Positions 27,314-36,320 of a DNA stretch of 64,000 nucleotides are shown piece by piece. Source of the stretch: CG2-30-36-16 sp964372115 (GTDB lineage: Bacteria > Bacteroidota > Ignavibacteria > Ignavibacteriales > Ignavibacteriaceae); contig CAYJPN010000004.1 in the NCBI GenBank assembly GCA_964372115.1, positions 1-64,000 on the forward strand, written 5' to 3'. The translations under genes and the position numbers were made by a program. The notes under the pieces are model-generated. The model searched no databases. It worked only from the letters and a program-made list of their open reading frames with translations, and was not told the DNA's origin. Within the stretch, counting starts at the first letter, position 1, and each line of letters starts with the position of its first letter.

Positions 27314-29593
27314 ATGAGTTCCCGACCAAAAAAAAGTATTAAAGAAGTAGTTAATCTTCTTGATAAAAAATTGACAAAAGAAGAAAAAGGAACCGTAATT
27401 CCTTTTAATCAGTTTTTACAAAAAGCAGGTGAGGAGCCTCTTTGTATTTTCCGCACAGTGTTCCAGTTATTCAACAATATGATTTACCATTATATCACAA
27501 TGGAAGGTGAAGGTAAACCTGACCCGGAAAGTATAAATTATAGAACTGTAAACTGCGACCGTCTTTTGGTTGATGATACCGATACTCCTTTTTTTTCCGA
27601 TCTCCCTCTCGCAAACAGGATTATAAGATTAGCTGATTCCTTTAGAGAAGGCGCCCAGCAGAATAAAATATATATTTTCGTCGGTCCTCCCGGCAGCGGC
27701 AAAAGCACATTCATCAATAATTTATTACGTCGTTTCCAGGAGTACACTCACTTACAGGAGGGGACAAATTATGAAGTGTTGTGGAGGTTGGACGAAACCA
27801 AGCTTGGTCCCCGTCTTTCCGATGAAATAAAAGTTGCACTTGAAGATTACTACAAAAAATTTAAAGGCGGACCGGATACTGCGCCGCCTAATATTTTTGA
27901 AGTGCCGTGTCCCAGCCACGATCATCCGTTTCTTTTAATTCCCCCTGACCATCGAAAAGAAGTTTTGGAAAACCTATTAAACGGCGCAGAACGAACTAAA
28001 ATATTTAACAAAAAAGAATACGACTGGCTTTTTAAAGATTTACCGTGCACAATATGCACATCAATATACCAGGCTTTAATAAAGCGATTGGAATCGCCTA
28101 TAGAGGTTTTTAATATGCTTTTTGCGAAAAGATATTTTTTCGACCGCCGGCTCGGTAATGGTATTTCTGTTTACAACCCTGGTGACAGAGATTCTGAAAA
28201 ATTTATCTACTCAAACGATGTAATCCAGAGGGAACTCGCTATCCACTTTAAGGACAGTAACATTGTTAAATATGTATATTCCAAATACGCAAAAACCAAT
28301 AACGGCGTTTACGTTATTATGGATGTTAAAGGATACAACGAAAAAAGATTTCTTGATCTTCACGGAATTATCAGCGAAGGCACTCATAAAATTGAAGAGG
28401 TGGAAGAGAATGTTAATTCTCTTTTTATAGCGGTTATGAACCCTGAAGATAAAGGGAAGATTGCAACTTTAGAATCGTTTAAGGATAGAATAAAAGAAAT
28501 AAACGTTAACTATATTTTAAACTATACCGAAGAAGTAAAAATATATTTTAGCTCATTTGGAAAACAAATACAAAACCGTTTTTTACCAGGAGTATTGAAT
28601 AACTTTGCGCAAATAATTATTAGCTCCCGGTTAAATCCCGAGTCCGCTACAATAAAAGAATGGATTGATGATCCGTTAAAATATCGTAAATACAGCGATG
28701 AAAATCTTCTGCTCCTAAAACTCAGCATATACAATAATAAAATACCGGGATGGTTGGAAGAATCGGATTACAATAAATTTGATAAAAAATTAAGAAGAAA
28801 ACTTATAGACGAATCTGAGGCTGAAGGTCGGTATGGTTTTTCCGGAAGAGAATCGATAAATATTTTTAACGAGTTTTACAATAGTGTAAGAAAAAAATTG
28901 AGCGAGGAAGACGGTACAAAGCGCGAACTCCTCATCACAATGAATGATATAAAAGAATTTTTTGAAAAACATAAAGACTATATTTCAAAAATACCCCAAC
29001 GATTTATAGATTCCATTATCCGACTTTATGATTATAACGTGATGCAGCAAATAAAAGAATCGTTATTCCAGCAAAATGAAGAGCGCATTAGTAAAGATAT
29101 CCAAAACTATCTTTTCGCACTAAACTATGATGCCGGTGAGAGGTTAATTAGTCCTTACACAAAAGAAACGTTCGAAATTTCCGATTCTTTTTATTATTCA
29201 ATTGAAAGTAATTTATTCAACTCAACTGTTTCGGATGCACAACGCAAAAAATTTAGAGATGAAACCGCTTCAAAATTTACAATTAATCTGCAGGAAATGC
29301 AGGTGTCAAACAGCAGTATTGAGAATACTCATGTTTACAAAGAACTTTATAATACTTACATGAAAAACTTGAGAGAAAATATTTTTCAACCTTTTCTGCA
29401 ATACACCTCTTTTGAAAATGCAATTAAATCATTCGGAACCGATAAATTTAATGTTTACGATACAAGAACAATTGAGTTAGTTAACCATCTGATAAAAAAT
29501 TTAATATCTAAATTTCATTATTCGGAGGATGGCGCAAAACAGGTTTGCCTTTATATAATTAATAACAAAATAACACAAAAACTTACGGAATAA
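27314..29593 (+). CDS. Second, divergent PrkA-like AAA+ ATPase
   Basis: About 759 residues, longer than and clearly different from the first PrkA. It has Walker A GPPGSGKS (124-131) after an AAA+ lead-in, GVYVIMDVKGYNEKR in the position where PrkA proteins have their second-strand acidic motif, and a long helical C-terminal half ending in a segment similar to PrkA kinase-like tails. A CPSHDHP...CTICTS stretch (about 195-245) could form a zinc knuckle. It starts one base after the SpoVR stop (ATG at 27314); a GTG at 27305 that overlaps SpoVR is an alternative. Its adjacency to prkA-DUF444-spoVR implies a paralogue acting in the same system. Whether it keeps kinase or protease activity is unknown. 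Confidence 0.85.
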   Translation: MSSRPKKSIKEVVNLLDKKLTKEEKGTVIPFNQFLQKAGEEPLCIFRTVFQLFNNMIYHYITMEGEGKPDPESINYRTVNCDRLLVDDTDTPFFSDLPLANRIIRLADSFREGAQQNKIYIFVGPPGSGKSTFINNLLRRFQEYTHLQEGTNYEVLWRLDETKLGPRLSDEIKVALEDYYKKFKGGPDTAPPNIFEVPCPSHDHPFLLIPPDHRKEVLENLLNGAERTKIFNKKEYDWLFKDLPCTICTSIYQALIKRLESPIEVFNMLFAKRYFFDRRLGNGISVYNPGDRDSEKFIYSNDVIQRELAIHFKDSNIVKYVYSKYAKTNNGVYVIMDVKGYNEKRFLDLHGIISEGTHKIEEVEENVNSLFIAVMNPEDKGKIATLESFKDRIKEINVNYILNYTEEVKIYFSSFGKQIQNRFLPGVLNNFAQIIISSRLNPESATIKEWIDDPLKYRKYSDENLLLLKLSIYNNKIPGWLEESDYNKFDKKLRRKLIDESEAEGRYGFSGRESINIFNEFYNSVRKKLSEEDGTKRELLITMNDIKEFFEKHKDYISKIPQRFIDSIIRLYDYNVMQQIKESLFQQNEERISKDIQNYLFALNYDAGERLISPYTKETFEISDSFYYSIESNLFNSTVSDAQRKKFRDETASKFTINLQEMQVSNSSIENTHVYKELYNTYMKNLRENIFQPFLQYTSFENAIKSFGTDKFNVYDTRTIELVNHLIKNLISKFHYSEDGAKQVCLYIINNKITQKLTE

Positions 29594-29600
29594 TCTCTGC

Positions 29601-30143
29601 ATGAAAATATCAATATATATTGCTTCGAGCCTTGATGGATACATCGCCGGCTCGGATGGCGGCATTGAATGGCTGAACTCGATGAAAGAAGAAGGGGAAG
29701 ATTACGGTTATAATAACTTTTACGAATCGATTGACGCCATTGCAATGGGACGAAAAACATACGATTCAATCAAGGGAACAGATTTATCGAACTATGATGG
29801 AAAGGATGTTTTTGTTTTTACAAACCGGGAAATGTCATCACATAAAAGCAGTTTATATTTTGTTAAGATTGATCCGAGGGAGTTCGTTCATGATTTGACA
29901 AATAGAGGGTTGAAGCATCTATGGATTGTCGGCGGTGGTGAATTAATACGTTTATTCCTTAACGAAAGTTTGGTTGATGAATATATTATTTCGATTGTTC
30001 CCATATTACTCGGTGAAGGCACACCTTTATTTCTTCAACCTTTTAATGAGCAAGCAATCGAATTCGTTTCGTCAAAAGAATACAAAACAGGTTTAATTCA
30101 ATTAACTTACCGAAAAAAAAAGCAGAATAACACCAAAAAATAA
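29601..30143 (+). CDS. DHFR-like / RibD C-terminal domain reductase
   Basis: A 180-residue single-domain protein of the YyaP/YwjB-type dihydrofolate-reductase-like family. It opens with KISIYIASSLDGYIAG, has AMGRKTYDS (about residues 50-58) as the nucleotide-binding turn, and WIVGGGELIR for the second NADPH-binding loop. It probably reduces a pterin- or flavin-precursor-like substrate with NADPH, but the family has few proven substrates, and true folate reduction is unlikely. It starts eight bases after the second PrkA-like gene, so it is probably the last gene of that operon, though its function gives no obvious link. No terminator was seen before the convergent neighbour. Confidence 0.9.
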   Translation: MKISIYIASSLDGYIAGSDGGIEWLNSMKEEGEDYGYNNFYESIDAIAMGRKTYDSIKGTDLSNYDGKDVFVFTNREMSSHKSSLYFVKIDPREFVHDLTNRGLKHLWIVGGGELIRLFLNESLVDEYIISIVPILLGEGTPLFLQPFNEQAIEFVSSKEYKTGLIQLTYRKKKQNNTKK

Positions 30144-30147
30144 ACTG

Positions 30148-30714
30148 CTAAATTTTATCTAACGCCGTACGCTTTCTCTCTTTTATCAGTTTAAATTGAG
30201 TAGGTGAAAACCCGGTAGTTTTTTTAAATTGATTAGAAAGGTGCTGAACACTGCTGTAACCAAGCCGGTAAGAAATTTCGCTTAATGTCAGTTCATCGTA
30301 AACAATAAGCTCTTTTACTTTTTCAATCTTTTGATTAATTATATATTTTTCAATTGTAATCCCTTCTAACGAAGAAAACAGTGAGCTTAAATGCTGGTAA
30401 CTCATACCTATCTTGTCCGAAAGAAAAGTAGAAAAATTAACATCGGGGAGTTCATCCCCTTTACTATAATGAATCAATTCAATTATCGAAATTTTTATTT
30501 TTTCAATTATTGTTGCCTGTCGGTCGTCTAGAAGTTGGAACCCATTATTTTCTAAAGATTTTTTTATTAGCTTATTATTAACATTTCCGGTTACGCGCAC
30601 CTCGCCCAGCACGATATAATTTACTTTCAGACCAAGTTTTTCAAGTTCTTCTTTTACAACCTTGATACATCGGCTGCAAACCATATTTTTTACGAATAAT
30701 GTTTTATCTTCCAT
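30148..30714 (-). CDS. AraC-type regulator with metal-binding-like N-terminus
   Basis: A 188-residue protein. Residues 1-70 resemble a heavy-metal-associated ferredoxin-like fold, with C13 and C16 in KNMVCSRC. The C-terminal about 100 residues are an AraC/XylS double helix-turn-helix (LTLSEISYRLGYSSVQHLSN, then FKKTTGFSPTQFK). This fusion is common in Bacteroidota, usually beside copper or other metal efflux genes, and probably senses a soft metal through the cysteines. No transporter lies beside it here; the neighbours are a reductase (convergent, four bases apart) and a divergent S9 peptidase, which it might regulate. The domain assignment is confident; the target is inference. Confidence 0.88.
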   Translation of the reverse strand: MEDKTLFVKNMVCSRCIKVVKEELEKLGLKVNYIVLGEVRVTGNVNNKLIKKSLENNGFQLLDDRQATIIEKIKISIIELIHYSKGDELPDVNFSTFLSDKIGMSYQHLSSLFSSLEGITIEKYIINQKIEKVKELIVYDELTLSEISYRLGYSSVQHLSNQFKKTTGFSPTQFKLIKERKRTALDKI

Positions 30715-30809
30715 AACAAATCGATTTTATTTGTTCGGAAAATATAAAAAAATAATTTAGTTTAAATAGTAGAAAAAAAAGTAAATAATTTTTTATTAAA
30801 GAGGATTGT

Positions 30810-32873
30810 ATGAAAAAAAAAGCGTTTTTGTTGATAATGATTTTGCTTGTAGCAGCTGTAAATGCGCAGCAGAAAAAACCGTTTACTATTGATGACCTAT
30901 ACCGTGTACAAAATGTTGGAAGCCCGGTTCTTTCACCATCGGGCAAACTTGTTTTGTTTACTGTAAATGCTGCCGATTTGAAAGAAGGAAAGTCTAATAC
31001 CGACATTTATTTAATGAATATTGACGGCAGCGAAATAAAAAATCTTACGGATTCAGAAAAGAACGAATATTCTCCGTTCTGGTCTTCGAGTGATGAAAAA
31101 TTTTATTTTATGCAAAGTGGACAAGTATACTTATACGATATTAAGAAAGGGGAGAGTGAAAAAATAACTGATTTTTATACGGGGGTTGAAAATCCCATCA
31201 TTTCGAATGACGGTAAATATATTCTCTTTTCATCGGAGGTGTACCCTGAATGCGGCGCCGATAATTCTTGCAACGAAAAAATAAGTAAGTCTGCTTCCGA
31301 GGGCCCGGTGCAGGCTTATATTGCCGATAACCCTATGTATCGTCATTGGACTTCATACAGCGAAGAAAAAACGCCTGCTCTATTTTTGTTTGACATTGGT
31401 AAAAAGGAAGTAAAAAAAATTGTTGAAAGCAACTGGCTTTCATCCGGCTACATGCTTGGCGGAGACGTAAAATTTGCAGTGTCGCCAGACGCAGCAGAAT
31501 TATGTTTTATGAAAAACCCGGATAAAAATATTGAAGCTTCCACAAACGCTGATTTATTTTTAATTGATATAAACGGAAACAATCCTGCTCAAAATATTAC
31601 AGAACAAAACAAAGCGTGGGACGGGTATCCGGTTTATTCTCCTGATGGAAAATATATTGCATACAAACTTCAAGAGCAGCCGGCATACGAAGCTGACCGT
31701 TACCGTGTGGCTGTTTATAATCGTGGTACAAAATCCTCTAAAATATTAACTGAAGATTTTGATTATACGGTGAATGATATTTCTTGGAGTGATAATTCTA
31801 AAACAATTTTTTTCACCGCCGACTATGAAGGTTACGCCCCGGTGTATAAAGTTAATATTGACGGTGGTTTGGTTGAACAGGTAAGTACTAAACGTTCAAT
31901 TTTCGGATATCAGGTATTACCAAATGAACAATTAATTTATATGGCTCGTTCTATTGACAAACCCGGAGAAATTTATAGTTCAGCCGCTAAAGAGGGAACC
32001 GAGGAACAGTTAACATTTTTTAATAAAGATTTGCTTGATGAAGTTGATGTAAGACCGGCAGAACAAATGTGGGTTGAGGGAGCCGACGGAAAAAAAGTAC
32101 ACATGTTTTTAGTTAAACCCCATAACTTCGATCCGAATAAAAAATATCCTCTAATATTAAATGTACACGGCGGACCGCAGAGTCAATGGATGGATTCATT
32201 CAGAGGCGACTGGCAGGTTTATCCCGGTTCGGGTTATGTAGTTGTGTTTCCAAATCCGCATGGCTCAACCGGTTACGGGTCAGCATACACTGAAGCAATT
32301 TCAGGTGACTGGGGAGGCAAAGTTTATGAAGATTTAATGAAAGTAACCGATGAATTAGAAAAACTGCCTTACGTCGACAAAGAAAAAATAGGCGCCATGG
32401 GCTGGTCTTTCGGCGGTTATATGATGAACTGGTTTCAGGCAAAAACAAAAAGATTCAAATGCCTCGCCTCCATGATGGGAATTTATGATTTAAAATCAAT
32501 GTGGGGAGCTACAGAAGAATTATGGTTTGTGAACTGGGATTTAAAAGGGCAGCCATGGAACTCTGATTTATATGACAAATTTTCACCATCAAGTTATGTT
32601 GAAAATTTTTCAACCCCTGCTTTAATAATTACCGGTGAAAGGGATTATCGAGTTCCTTATACGCAGGGCGTGGAATATTTTAATGCGCTGCAGACACTTG
32701 GAATTGATTCGCGCTTAATTATTTTCAAAAACGATGGACATTGGCCGAATGGAATTAAATCGATGCCGTTGTATTACAACGCCCACCTTGAGTGGTTTAA
32801 TAAATATCTCGGCGGCGGCGGCGCCCCTTATAATTCAAAAGAGTTGATAAAAAATGTAACCTTTGAAGAATAA
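30810..32873 (+). CDS. Exported S9-family prolyl oligopeptidase-type peptidase
   Basis: A 687-residue enzyme with a signal peptide at residues 1-20 (ending VNAQ). A TolB-like beta-propeller follows (about 40-420) with repeated SPDGKYIAYK-type blades. The alpha/beta-hydrolase domain has the nucleophile S533 in GWSFGGYM, the acid in GERDYRVP and the histidine in NDGHWPNG. It matches acylaminoacyl/dipeptidyl peptidases of the S9C group, removing dipeptides or small peptides in the periplasm. The ATG follows an AGAGG site. It is likely monocistronic and ends five bases from a convergent gene. Peptide scavenging fits the large exported M6 peptidase elsewhere in the window. Confidence 0.93.
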   Translation: MKKKAFLLIMILLVAAVNAQQKKPFTIDDLYRVQNVGSPVLSPSGKLVLFTVNAADLKEGKSNTDIYLMNIDGSEIKNLTDSEKNEYSPFWSSSDEKFYFMQSGQVYLYDIKKGESEKITDFYTGVENPIISNDGKYILFSSEVYPECGADNSCNEKISKSASEGPVQAYIADNPMYRHWTSYSEEKTPALFLFDIGKKEVKKIVESNWLSSGYMLGGDVKFAVSPDAAELCFMKNPDKNIEASTNADLFLIDINGNNPAQNITEQNKAWDGYPVYSPDGKYIAYKLQEQPAYEADRYRVAVYNRGTKSSKILTEDFDYTVNDISWSDNSKTIFFTADYEGYAPVYKVNIDGGLVEQVSTKRSIFGYQVLPNEQLIYMARSIDKPGEIYSSAAKEGTEEQLTFFNKDLLDEVDVRPAEQMWVEGADGKKVHMFLVKPHNFDPNKKYPLILNVHGGPQSQWMDSFRGDWQVYPGSGYVVVFPNPHGSTGYGSAYTEAISGDWGGKVYEDLMKVTDELEKLPYVDKEKIGAMGWSFGGYMMNWFQAKTKRFKCLASMMGIYDLKSMWGATEELWFVNWDLKGQPWNSDLYDKFSPSSYVENFSTPALIITGERDYRVPYTQGVEYFNALQTLGIDSRLIIFKNDGHWPNGIKSMPLYYNAHLEWFNKYLGGGGAPYNSKELIKNVTFEE

Positions 32874-32877
32874 ATTT

Positions 32878-33321
32878 TTAACGGAAGTTACTGTTGCGCA
32901 TCCCCGAAAATTTTAGTTTATGCATCGGGGTTGAATTGTTATCGGAATAGTAACCGTATACATTTAAGTTTGTTTCTTCTTCAATCTTGCGATTTGTAAA
33001 TCTTGATTCGGGAACCGACATGGCTCTAAAATTATTTCGAGCTGCGGAATTAAAATTATAATCGTTTAATACTTTAAATCTTTCTCCCGGCATTACTCTT
33101 TTAACGGGTTGTGCCGGTTCTTCATAATAATACTCGTGCTCTACTTGAGGTATTTCAACCTGAACAGATTGTTGTGGAACAGGCTGAAGAATGGGTTGAT
33201 ATTGATTTGTTTGTTTTGTGTGCTTTTTGAGTTTAAAGAAAAAATATGAAAAAGCGACAATTGCTATACCCACAAGAGTAAACATTTTTAACGAAGTAAT
33301 TATTATTTCTATCAAGTTCAT
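32878..33321 (-). CDS. Small single-pass membrane protein, unknown function
   Basis: A 147-residue protein with one hydrophobic segment (about residues 8-29), then basic KLKKHTK, then a Gln/Pro-rich and Tyr/Glu-rich linker (about 40-75) and a polar C-terminus. I recognise no family. The topology is probably N-terminus outside with a cytoplasmic tail, by the positive-inside rule. It is convergent with the S9 peptidase gene and divergent from HU. It could be a membrane-tethered scaffold. Composition is similar to its neighbours. Confidence 0.65.
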   Translation of the reverse strand: MNLIEIIITSLKMFTLVGIAIVAFSYFFFKLKKHTKQTNQYQPILQPVPQQSVQVEIPQVEHEYYYEEPAQPVKRVMPGERFKVLNDYNFNSAARNNFRAMSVPESRFTNRKIEEETNLNVYGYYSDNNSTPMHKLKFSGMRNSNFR

Positions 33322-33582
33322 TTTTTATCCTTAAATTTAGTACATACAGATCAAGTATTGTACCAATGCCAAAAGACTTCTTTTTAAGCAAATTAGTAAT
33401 TATTTTTACTCCCGAAATGAGACTTAATATCATTTTGAGACTTTTCGTTTAACATCTAATCTCGCTAAGAGTTAAATTTGAAAAAAAGCTAATTAGGTTT
33501 GATTTTACATTAAATGTTTGATAATTTAATCCGTTGTGTTGCAACGACTTAGATATTTATCAATAACAAAGGAGATGTGATT

Positions 33583-33891
33583 ATGACTAAGGCAGACATT
33601 GTTGATAGAGTAGCCGCAGGTACCGGTTTAACAAAATTAGAAACCGAGGCGATAATAGAAGGATTCTTTAAGACTGTTATCGAATCTCTCAAAGAAGGCA
33701 AAGGAATTGAAATTAGAGGATTCGGCAGCTATAAGGTAAAGAAAAAAAATGCAAGGCAAGCCCGTAATCCTAAAACCGGCGAACAAGTATTTGTACCGGA
33801 TCATTATGTGCCGACCTTTAAATTTTCAAAAGATTTTAAAGAGTTGGTAGATAAAGGCATGAAAGAAAAAGAAAAACAACAAGGAATATAG
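33583..33891 (+). CDS. HU/IHF-family DNA-binding protein
   Basis: A 102-residue histone-like protein. The family body spans residues about 2-90 with TKADIVDRVA at the N-terminus, GFGSYKVKKKNARQARNPKTGE in the DNA-binding arm region, and VPTFKFSKDFKELV at the end. It bends DNA and organises the nucleoid as a homo- or heterodimer. The ATG at 33583 sits eight bases after an AAAGGAG site; a GTG two codons upstream is too close to that site. The C-terminus carries an extra basic tail (KEKEKQQGI). Six bases separate it from the zinc-ribbon/TPR gene, suggesting an operon. Confidence 0.96.
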   Translation: MTKADIVDRVAAGTGLTKLETEAIIEGFFKTVIESLKEGKGIEIRGFGSYKVKKKNARQARNPKTGEQVFVPDHYVPTFKFSKDFKELVDKGMKEKEKQQGI

Positions 33892-33897
33892 TTTAGA

Positions 33898-34839
33898 ATG
33901 AAATATTTTTGTCCAAGTTGCGGAACCGGGTTAGAAAAAGAATATAACTTTTGTCCATCGTGTGGATATGATTTACAAGATTTAACACTTGAAACCGCTG
34001 TTGCAGATTCACGCGAAGTTGAAGAGAGTGTTATCATTTGTGATTCCTGTGGTGAAGAAAATCTGGAAAATAATACTACTTGCCACGGGTGTGGCGTAAA
34101 ATTGACCGGCAAAAAGGAATTGCGGAAGAAGACTATTTTAATTTCCGAAACGGCGGTTAAACAAAATATATATAAAAAGCCACAGGCTCAAAAGGTTAAT
34201 AAACCCAAACAGCAAAAGCCAAAGAGGCAGTATGCGCCTGTTGTAAAAAATGCCGAAATAAAAAAGAGTGAAACAAAAAATCTTGATGTTAAAAAAACAT
34301 TTATAATAATTGCAGGCACAGTTGTAATTGCCGCTCTTATTTTATTAATGTCCGGTGTGTTTAATTCTCCTTCACTCGTGCAGGAAACCGTTACAAATAA
34401 TGCTCCTCCCGCAAACAACTCCGGCATAGATCTCGCTAACATGCAGCAGATTAATCAGCTTGAAGAGGAGGTAAAAAATAATCCTGGTGATACCGAGGCA
34501 TTAGTAAATCTTGCTCATCTAAAAAATGATTCCGGTTTTTATGATAAAGCGATTGAAGATTACAAAAAGTATTTGGAAATAGCACCGGCTGACGCCGACG
34601 TTCGGGTTGATATGGGTGTTTGTTATTACAATCTTAAAAATTATGATCTTGCAATAGCCGAGATGGAAAAAGCGCTAAAATATAAACCCGACCATCAGAT
34701 TGCGCATTTAAACTTAGGAATTGTTAACTTAGCAGTTGGAAATATAGAAGTTTCTCAAAATTGGTTGAAGAAAGCCGTGGAACTGGATCCGAACTCGGAA
34801 GTAGGGAAGCGGGCGAAAGAATTATTAGAATCACATTAA
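33898..34839 (+). CDS. Zinc-ribbon membrane protein with C-terminal TPRs
   Basis: A 313-residue protein. It has an N-terminal zinc ribbon (C5, C8, C19, C22: FCPSCG...FCPSCG) and a second one near residues 47-65 (ICDSCGEEN...CHGCG). A Lys/Gln-rich basic linker is followed by a membrane helix (about 139-158, IIIAGTVVIAALILLMSGVF) and three or four TPR units (about 185-313). The ribbons probably face the cytoplasm and the TPRs the periplasm. The function is unknown; this architecture is common in Bacteroidota and Chlorobiota and suggests an envelope scaffold. It follows HU by six bases and precedes the small basic protein by fifteen. Confidence 0.85.
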   Translation: MKYFCPSCGTGLEKEYNFCPSCGYDLQDLTLETAVADSREVEESVIICDSCGEENLENNTTCHGCGVKLTGKKELRKKTILISETAVKQNIYKKPQAQKVNKPKQQKPKRQYAPVVKNAEIKKSETKNLDVKKTFIIIAGTVVIAALILLMSGVFNSPSLVQETVTNNAPPANNSGIDLANMQQINQLEEEVKNNPGDTEALVNLAHLKNDSGFYDKAIEDYKKYLEIAPADADVRVDMGVCYYNLKNYDLAIAEMEKALKYKPDHQIAHLNLGIVNLAVGNIEVSQNWLKKAVELDPNSEVGKRAKELLESH

Positions 34840-34854
34840 CATCGGAGGTAATAG

Positions 34855-34950
34855 ATGCCTTGCGGAAAAAAGCGCAAACGTCATAAAATGGCAACTCACA
34901 AGAGGAAAAAAAGACTAAGAAAAAATAGACACAAGAAAAAATTAAGATAG
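34855..34950 (+). CDS. 31-residue basic protein, mS38/COX24 (AURKAIP1)-like ribosomal protein candidate
   Basis: This very short gene encodes 31 residues, MPCGKKRKRHKMATHKRKKR followed by LRKNRHKKKLR, about 60% Lys/Arg. I recognise the KKRKRHKMxTHKRKKRLRKxRHK pattern as a tiny protein conserved across Bacteroidota. It resembles the C-terminal COX24/AURKAIP1 domain of mitochondrial small-subunit protein mS38. It has a strong GGAGG site six bases before the ATG. It probably binds rRNA. It is the last gene before tRNA-Thr. The family link is from memory and the ribosomal role is inference. Confidence 0.75.
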   Translation: MPCGKKRKRHKMATHKRKKRLRKNRHKKKLR

Positions 34951-35024
34951 TCTGATTTATTTTTAATATTCTTTTTGAGAATTAATGGTAGATGCTATTT
35001 TGTGTTTGCCATTTTTCTTTTTAA

Positions 35025-35097
<73 letters not shown>

Positions 35098-35280
35098 CTT
35101 TACGTTGCGGATAAACATCAAAAAAGATTCCCTAAAAAGCGGCAATAATAAAAAACTAAATTTCCAAACGTAAAGTTCATTCGGTTTTTCCTTTTTCCTT
35201 TTTTCTTTTTCCCTTGACTTCTGCGATTTTTTTTAAGAAGAAAAAAACTTCTAAATAGGAATAAAACAAATTAATATTTT

Positions 35281-35596
35281 TTATTTGTCATATTGATTTT
35301 TATAATTTATCTAAATTGATGCTGGTTTGCAGAAGAAATAAAGACCTTATTTGAATATGTTAACCTTAGTAACAAACAAAAAATCTAAAGCCGTAAAAAC
35401 CTTATTACCTTCTTATTTTGTATAAACAGTTAAAGCGAATGTGATTATGTAATAAGGTTAATTACGCAAAGCCAGGCATCTGTTATGAAGGTTTAACAGG
35501 CAAATAGGGTTTTTCCCCCGATATAATACTTCCCTGTAGGTATAGACTTCAAGTTCATAAAATAACTGAAGCTCTGTCGTACTAATTGGCAGAAGT
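35281..35596. repeat. 316-bp direct repeat, copy A
   Basis: This copy matches 36379-36694 with an offset of exactly 1098 bases and only a few substitutions, for example near 35307 and 35315. Inside, AACCTTATTAC (35398-35408) and GTAATAAGGTT (35449-35459) are perfect complements, and further stems are possible (CTGTT/AACAG; CTTCA/TGAAG), so a transcript would fold. Confidence 0.95.
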
Positions 35597-35611
35597 AGGG
35601 AAGAGTAATAG

Positions 35612-35930
35612 AAATTATCTGCTAAGTTTTAGAAACTAATAAAAGAGCAGCAGAAATTGTCTGCTGAGTTTTGGAAACTAATAAAAGAGCAGTAAAAATT
35701 GTCTGCTAAGTTTTAGAAACTAATAAAAGAGCAGTAAAAATTGTCTGCTGAGTTATAGAAACTAATAAAAGAGCAATAAAAATTGTCTGCTGAGTTTTAA
35801 AAACTAATAAAAGAGCAGTAGAAATTGTCTGCTAAGTTTTAGAAACTAATAAAAGAGCAGTAAAAATTGTCTGCTAAGTTTTAGAAACTAATAAAAGAGC
35901 AGTAGAAATTATCTGTTCCTGACTTCTGCC
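35612..35930. repeat. 42-bp tandem array, seven full copies plus a partial
   Basis: Seven units of exactly 42 bases (35612-35905) each start AAATTRTCTGCTRAGTT and end AAAGAGCA plus four bases; a partial eighth follows. Units differ by one to a few bases. There are no spacers, so it is not a CRISPR. Each unit contains CTGCT and AGCAG as short inverted arms. Confidence 0.95.
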
Positions 35931-36215
35931 ATTTTTAACAGAACGAAAAAACCTCTAAAAAGAAAAAATAACAAATGTTATTAGTCATCTTACGCATTAC
36001 ATGATTTCTGATGAAATGGTTAACAATATTTTATTAAAATCCTGCATGGTTGAATGGCTGTATGTAGATCATTAATGTGCTAAATAAATTGAATTTAAAT
36101 CATTCATCCATGCATGCATTCAAGCTTTTGTAACGAAGTTATTGTTTTACACCGTTGTAAATATTTTTGCGTAATGTGACTTATTAAGTCACGTTACGCG
36201 TGTTTTTGCTGTATT

Positions 36216-36238
36216 GCCCCGCCATTTATGGCGGGGGT
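36216..36238. terminator. GC-rich hairpin
   Basis: GCCCCGCC pairs with GGCGGGG over an ATTTAT loop. It resembles the terminator stems at 12779 and 17310, but there is no adjacent gene and no strong T-run, so its role is unclear. Confidence 0.4.
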
Positions 36239-36260
36239 TAAATTTACACAAAGATATTGG

Positions 36261-36299
36261 GCTTTAGCCCCATTTAGGCTATTGATGTGGCTAAAGCCT
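36261..36299. repeat. Inverted repeat GGCTTTAGCC / GGCTAAAGCC
   Basis: Two perfectly complementary ten-base arms (36261-36270 and 36290-36299) lie 19 bases apart. It is a strong hairpin in a gene-free region, probably a mobile or repeated palindrome. Confidence 0.7.
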
Positions 36300-36320
36300 A
36301 TCGTTTTATTTCAATTTCGT

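Noticed and set aside
35464..35473. ACGCAAAGCC (also at 36562-36571), a string found in GEMM c-di-GMP riboswitches
   Set aside because: The rest of the riboswitch (GGCAAACC-type half and the GGUAGC...GGGUUACC arm) does not match, and no gene follows in a position to be controlled.
35612..35930. Possible CRISPR array
   Set aside because: Units are directly adjacent 42-mers with no unique spacers, and no cas gene is present.
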